Positions 18,902 through 22,723 of a DNA stretch of 22,723 nt are shown here, piece after piece. The stretch's first letter is position 1. Each line of letters starts with the position of its first letter. Under the pieces are notes generated by a model. It did no database searches. It saw only the letters and a list, made by a program, of their open reading frames with translations, and was not told where the DNA came from. Origin of the DNA: Macrocybe gigantea (Eukaryota > Basidiomycota > Agaricomycetes > Agaricales > Callistosporiaceae); assembly GCA_011319805.1 (NCBI GenBank), contig SJRY01000243.1, positions 1 through 22,723 of the forward strand. Reading direction: 5' to 3'. The translations under genes were made by a program, and so were the position numbers.

Positions 18902-19118
18902 GGGGGATGGTAGTAGTAGCGGACGAGGAGTGGAAGCGTGCGAAAGCGGAGTTGGGCGGCATCATAGGGTAGTGGGAAGTTGAAACGTCGGGTATTGCCC
19001 GGGACCGAGTTCCCGACTCGGGCAATACCCGACGTTTCAACTTCCCACTACCCTATGATGCCGCCCAACTCCGCTTTCGCACGCTTCCACTCCTCGTCCG
19101 CTACCACCACCATCCCTC
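18902..19118. repeat. Long hairpin 2: about 100-bp arms
   Basis: The left arm 18902-19001 pairs with 19019-19118; mismatches are few (the inner G pairs and three in the outer 15 bases). The arms share GATGGTAGT, GGAAGCG-like words and GGGAAGTTGAAAC with hairpin 1, so the two hairpins are homologous. The loop differs completely (ACCGAGTTCCCGA here). It lies 241 bp upstream of the copy 2 start codon. No target-site duplication was seen. Confidence 0.95.
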
Positions 19119-19523
19119 CTCATAGTGTACCAAGTTGCCATCCCATTGTAGTTAGGCGTCGATTTACATTAGATAGTACCTGAGTAACTTGAATGTCATG
19201 AAATGAAGTGACTGTCTGAGAAGTTAACGGACAATGAGGAGGATAAATGGGTCAATGACGCCCAAGTAGGTCAGATAACCCGAACGCATGATGATAAAGC
19301 ACCACCATACATGCAGCTTAGGGAGGACCTCGAGGAGGGGAACATTCAAGTACGTCCCTTGCCAGCATACTCTCTAAACGTAATCGAGCCTCTTATCTTT
19401 GCCATGCAGGATGTAGCATGCATACTGCATTCAATCCCTCCCGTCCGCGTCATCAGGTGGCATGTTCCACCTTATATGACCAGGCGAGCGTTTCGGACTT
19501 GTGCCATCTCCACCCAGTCAGTA
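19119..19523. other. Non-coding stretch between hairpin 2 and the hAT gene
   Basis: I see no convincing gene. The first 30 bases weakly resemble those after hairpin 1 (GTTGCCATCCC against GTTGGCCTCCG), so the duplicated module may end about here. A frame open upstream of the hAT start from 19311 is read as chance. The left end of the hAT element should lie in this stretch, but no terminal inverted repeat could be identified because the right end is outside the window. Confidence 0.5.
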
Positions 19524-22500
19524 ATGCCTCGCAAACCACGACGCCAAGCGACTACAGAGCCATCGACGGATGCTCCACCAACAGTTCCCATCGATTCTAC
19601 ACCCGAACCTTACACTCCGGAAACTGAAGGTGGCGCTGGAATAAAGACAAGGAGACAGCGGGCTATCCCTTCACGGCCAACTCACCCCACCACTCGTCTG
19701 GCAGCCCAGCAGTCTGCTCCACATTCTCTCCAGCCTTCTACGATTTCCTCAGCGGATCCCACTCCGCGTCCTATTCCGCCTGAGATCTTTCCGCCTCAGA
19801 CCCTTCTGCTGCCTCGTCCCACTAGACGCCAAGCTGCATCTCCCCCGACCTTTCCTCTGGTGAGGAGTTCGACTATGGAGGCGTTGATGGCCAGCGGTAC
19901 AGCGACGATGAAGGTTCTACTAATGCGCCACCACCGTCAGAGAGTCTGGCAACCGAAGCCGGCTCTTCACCCCTTCCAGTCGTCAATTTCACGGGCCCTG
20001 CGAAGTCCAAAGGACGAAATATCGCCTACGATATACAACACTTCTTCGATAAATCGGACAAGACCGTAGGCACCGTGTGCCTTTTGTGCAAGTAAGTCGA
20101 TCTCAATAGCCCTGAATTCATCTCCCTAATGCTTGCCATATTGTAGGAAGAACGGAATCAACAAGGTCTTTAGTTCCACGACTTCGAACTCTCCCTTCGC
20201 GACCACTTGTTCAGCAAGCACCGGGACGAGTACCTCAATGTTTGCGCAAGTAAGGGATGGAAAGTTCAGAGTGCCGATACAAGGAACGCTCCAGCCTTAT
20301 CAGCACTAGACGCCAACAGACTACCTTTCACGCTCGAGAGGTTTCATGAGTATCTCGTCAGATTCATCGTCGTCGATGATCAGGTAGGCCCATAGTTTGT
20401 ACATGACAGCCTGACACTGACTGTTATTCCGTTTAGTCCATCAGCGTCGTTGAATGCCCAGAGTTCCGGACGCTGCTCCTCCTTCTGCGGGAAGCACTGC
20501 GCGATGCGGACATTCCTCATCGGACAAAGATAAGGGAATCGATTATGCAGCGAGTACACCGTCTTCTACCTGAATTAAGGCAGAACTTTGCGGTTTGTTT
20601 TTGATTTACATATTTCCGTCTTGTTATTCATCAGATTTTTCAGAACGCTCCCGGAAAAGTGAACTTCACGATGGATATTTGGTCCTCGTCATCTTTACGC
20701 CCGTTCTTGGCTATCACAGCGCATTGGATAAGCCGCGACAGTGACAGTCGTGCTCTCAGTCTCGAGTGTTCCCTGATTGCTTTTCATCACCTGCGTGGCA
20801 CACACTCCGGAGAACGTCTTGCTAGAGTCGTCCTCCCTCTTTTGGACCGCGTCGGAGTAACCGTCAAGGTAATGCCATTTTACATACAAGAAGTGCTAGC
20901 TCTAACATTTAAGTAGGTTGGACTTTTCACTCTTGACAACGCGTCCAACAACGTGACTACTCTTCAACATCTCGAGTCCCTCCTCCGACAACGCGATATC
21001 CCATTTCACCACCGAGAGAATCGTATACGATGCTTTCCTCATGTTGTGCACATTTGTGTGACACATGTCATTAAGATGTTCTCGAGCAAACCAGAAGAAC
21101 GCGCCAACATTTGTATTGAACCGTCAACATCCGATGCTTTTACCATTCCCCTTGACGCATCCGCGATCCCGAACGTTTTCTTGGATACCTCAGATCCAAG
21201 TAACGACCAAGATTTCGATGAGAGTATTCTGCACTCCATTCCACCCCTCCTAGCTGGGATAACGAAGCTCGTCAAACGTATGAGGAAGCCGTGGCTCGTA
21301 ATCCGCTCGCCTTGGTCCGGAATGTTTGCTGTGCTGTGCGTTCATCTGGTCAACGAAAAGAAGCGTTCTTTCAAGTCATTCAAGATGGCATCGCACGCGG
21401 AAGATTCAAGGACGACGAAGGCCTATTATTAACCGTCTACGAGCTTTCCTCGATGTCAGGACACGATGGGATTCAACGTTCCTAATGGTTAGCGATTCCT
21501 TTATCTCCGTCAGGTATGTATTACCAATCCAACTTGGTCACGGATTCACAGTCTTACAATGAATCCCAAATAGCCGATCGAAGTCTTTTTGTCGTTGCCG
21601 GAACAGAAAGCTCTTCACAAACTACGTTTAACGTCATGTGAATGGCAGGTTTTGGTCGATATTAAGAGCATCCTCGAGGTATTGTAGCTGGAGCATTCTA
21701 TTAACAGACTTTTTTCATTTATTCCTCCTTAGGTGCCACATAACGTGTACAATGTCTTATCGTTTGAGCGGGTACCTACACTATGTGATACAATCCCTGC
21801 CATAGAGACATTCATGACTCTCTGGGAAGAGCTCCGCGAGAAGAAACCGCATCTTGGTCCTTTCATTGATGTCGGTTTGGACTACGCTATCAAGTACTAC
21901 CGAAAAATCGACGATACCCGAGCCTATGCAATCGCATTATGTGAGTAGCCCATTGTGACGTGGACATTTACTGACAGCATTGTCTAGTTCTAAATCCGAC
22001 TGTGCGGATGTCGTGGTTTCGAGTCCACTGGGAACGGGAATACGCTGACGAGGCTGAGAAAGCGATCAAGGAAACAGTACGTTCGGGTTGTGTTTCTATT
22101 TGATCGACTGCTGATATTCAAGTAGATGATGGAATATCGGCGTAATCAACCAGTCACGCGGATCGCGAGCAATGCCCTGCTGAGCCACGTCGCGTCGCTC
22201 CACGACAACTCGCCTGGCAGAAACTGACGTTGAAGGTGAAGAAGGACGTGGCATTCTCGACCGGAACCCAGAGCGTCGAGGAAGAATTTCAACGGTACGT
22301 CATGGGCCCATTGCATAATATAGGTGAAATTGTTCCACTTCGATTTTGGCAGGTAAGTTGATAAATATTGAATATTCGAATGACCTCTCATGAATTTATC
22401 CAGGCGAACGAAACGGTCTTTCCTACCCTTTACGCTATGGCACTCGACTATCTCTCTGTACCCACCTCAGCTGTTCCGTCAGAGCGAATATCTCATCGGC

Positions 22501-22723
22501 CAGCGAAACGGACACAAAAAAACGCAATCGCATTCATCCAGCTTATGGAAGCCCTTCATTACTCAAATTCGCATACAAGAAGGATCGCATCAATTTCACG
22601 CAAGGCCTCCTTACTCCGATTTCGGACTTGATGCCTAGTGACGGCGATTTGCTTGCCAGACTGGCTGGTAATGCTGATTCATCGATCATGGATGACATTT
22701 TACGAATGACGGGGCAGTATTAT
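19524..22723 (+). pseudogene. hAT-family transposase, frame-broken, runs off right edge
   Basis: In order: Pro/Ser-rich N-terminus (MPRKPRRQATTEPSTD); acidic linker; BED-type zinc finger (VCLLC near 20080, then LRDHLFSKH near 20200 after an intron); RNase H-like catalytic core with TMDIWSS (about 20670) and TLDNASNN (about 20930); RIRCFPHVVHICV; VRTRWDST; and the hAT C-terminal dimerisation region around 22400-22600 (FWQ, ETVFPTLYAMALDYLSVPTS, VPSERI). At least seven GT-AG introns of roughly 50 bp interrupt it. Frame breaks with the phase of one missing base lie near 19842 (C5), 20193 (CCC), 21256 (GGG), 21420, 22175 (CCC), 22490 and 22561, and of two missing near 22541. No in-frame nonsense codon was found between breaks. 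The end is not in the window. hAT transposases cut and paste DNA with 8-bp target duplications. Confidence 0.85.

Noticed and set aside
1..22723. tRNA or rRNA genes
   Set aside because: No cloverleaf with intact A and B boxes and no rRNA-like sequence was noticed on reading; a dedicated search was not possible.

Overview
The window looks like transposon-rich accessory DNA from a mushroom-forming basidiomycete (Agaricomycetes). The reasons are a Plavaka-type transposase, a DUF6698-family gene, a basidiomycete-style Ty3/gypsy element, a hAT transposase, and many introns of about 43-61 bp with CTAAC/CTGAC-like branch points. No rRNA, tRNA or CRISPR array was seen. All identifications come from reading the sequence and remembered family motifs; no database search was possible.

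Layout, left to right. 1-202: edge of an unrecognised minus-strand gene. About 330-870: AT-rich DNA with an irregular tandem array. 870-1781: no confident gene, perhaps the 3' part of the next transcript. 1782-3898 (minus): an eight-exon DUF6698-family gene with a GC-AG intron and two frame breaks. 3963-6472 (minus): Spt5-like copy 1, a pseudogene. 6473-6915: its non-coding leader with a near-perfect 208-bp hairpin. 7106-7465: two coding-like fragments of unknown kind. 7811-9723: 5' part of a Plavaka transposase, cut off by an LTR. 9724 to about 15860: a Ty3/gypsy element with LTR, primer site, gag, protease and RT-RNase H, but no integrase or 3' LTR. About 15865-16017: a GC-rich inverted-repeat scrap. 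16156-18661 (minus): Spt5-like copy 2, apparently intact, 768 aa in five coding exons. 18662-19118: its leader and a second 217-bp hairpin. 19524 to the right edge: a hAT transposase, frame-broken and running off the window.

The most interesting structure is a duplicated module of about 3 kb: an Spt5-like gene (acidic N-terminus, NGN domain, KOW domains, Spt5 C-terminal-repeat-like motif, terminal KOW) preceded by a spliced non-coding leader exon that adjoins or includes a long hairpin. Gene structure, leader-intron length (185 and 187 bp) and hairpin-to-start distance (about 240 bp) are conserved. Within each hairpin the two arms are almost identical, while the two hairpins differ clearly from each other. 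That suggests arm-to-arm correction or selection for pairing. Copy 1 has decayed and copy 2 has not.

A second cross-cutting signal is the frame breaks. Aligning predicted reading frames to paralogues or family expectation gives about 18 breaks, of which about 15 have the phase of one missing base, several in C, G or T runs. They could be decay, a few programmed frameshifts (one T7 run is a perfect -1 slippery heptamer), or homopolymer errors in the assembly. Gene integrity calls should be read with that in mind.
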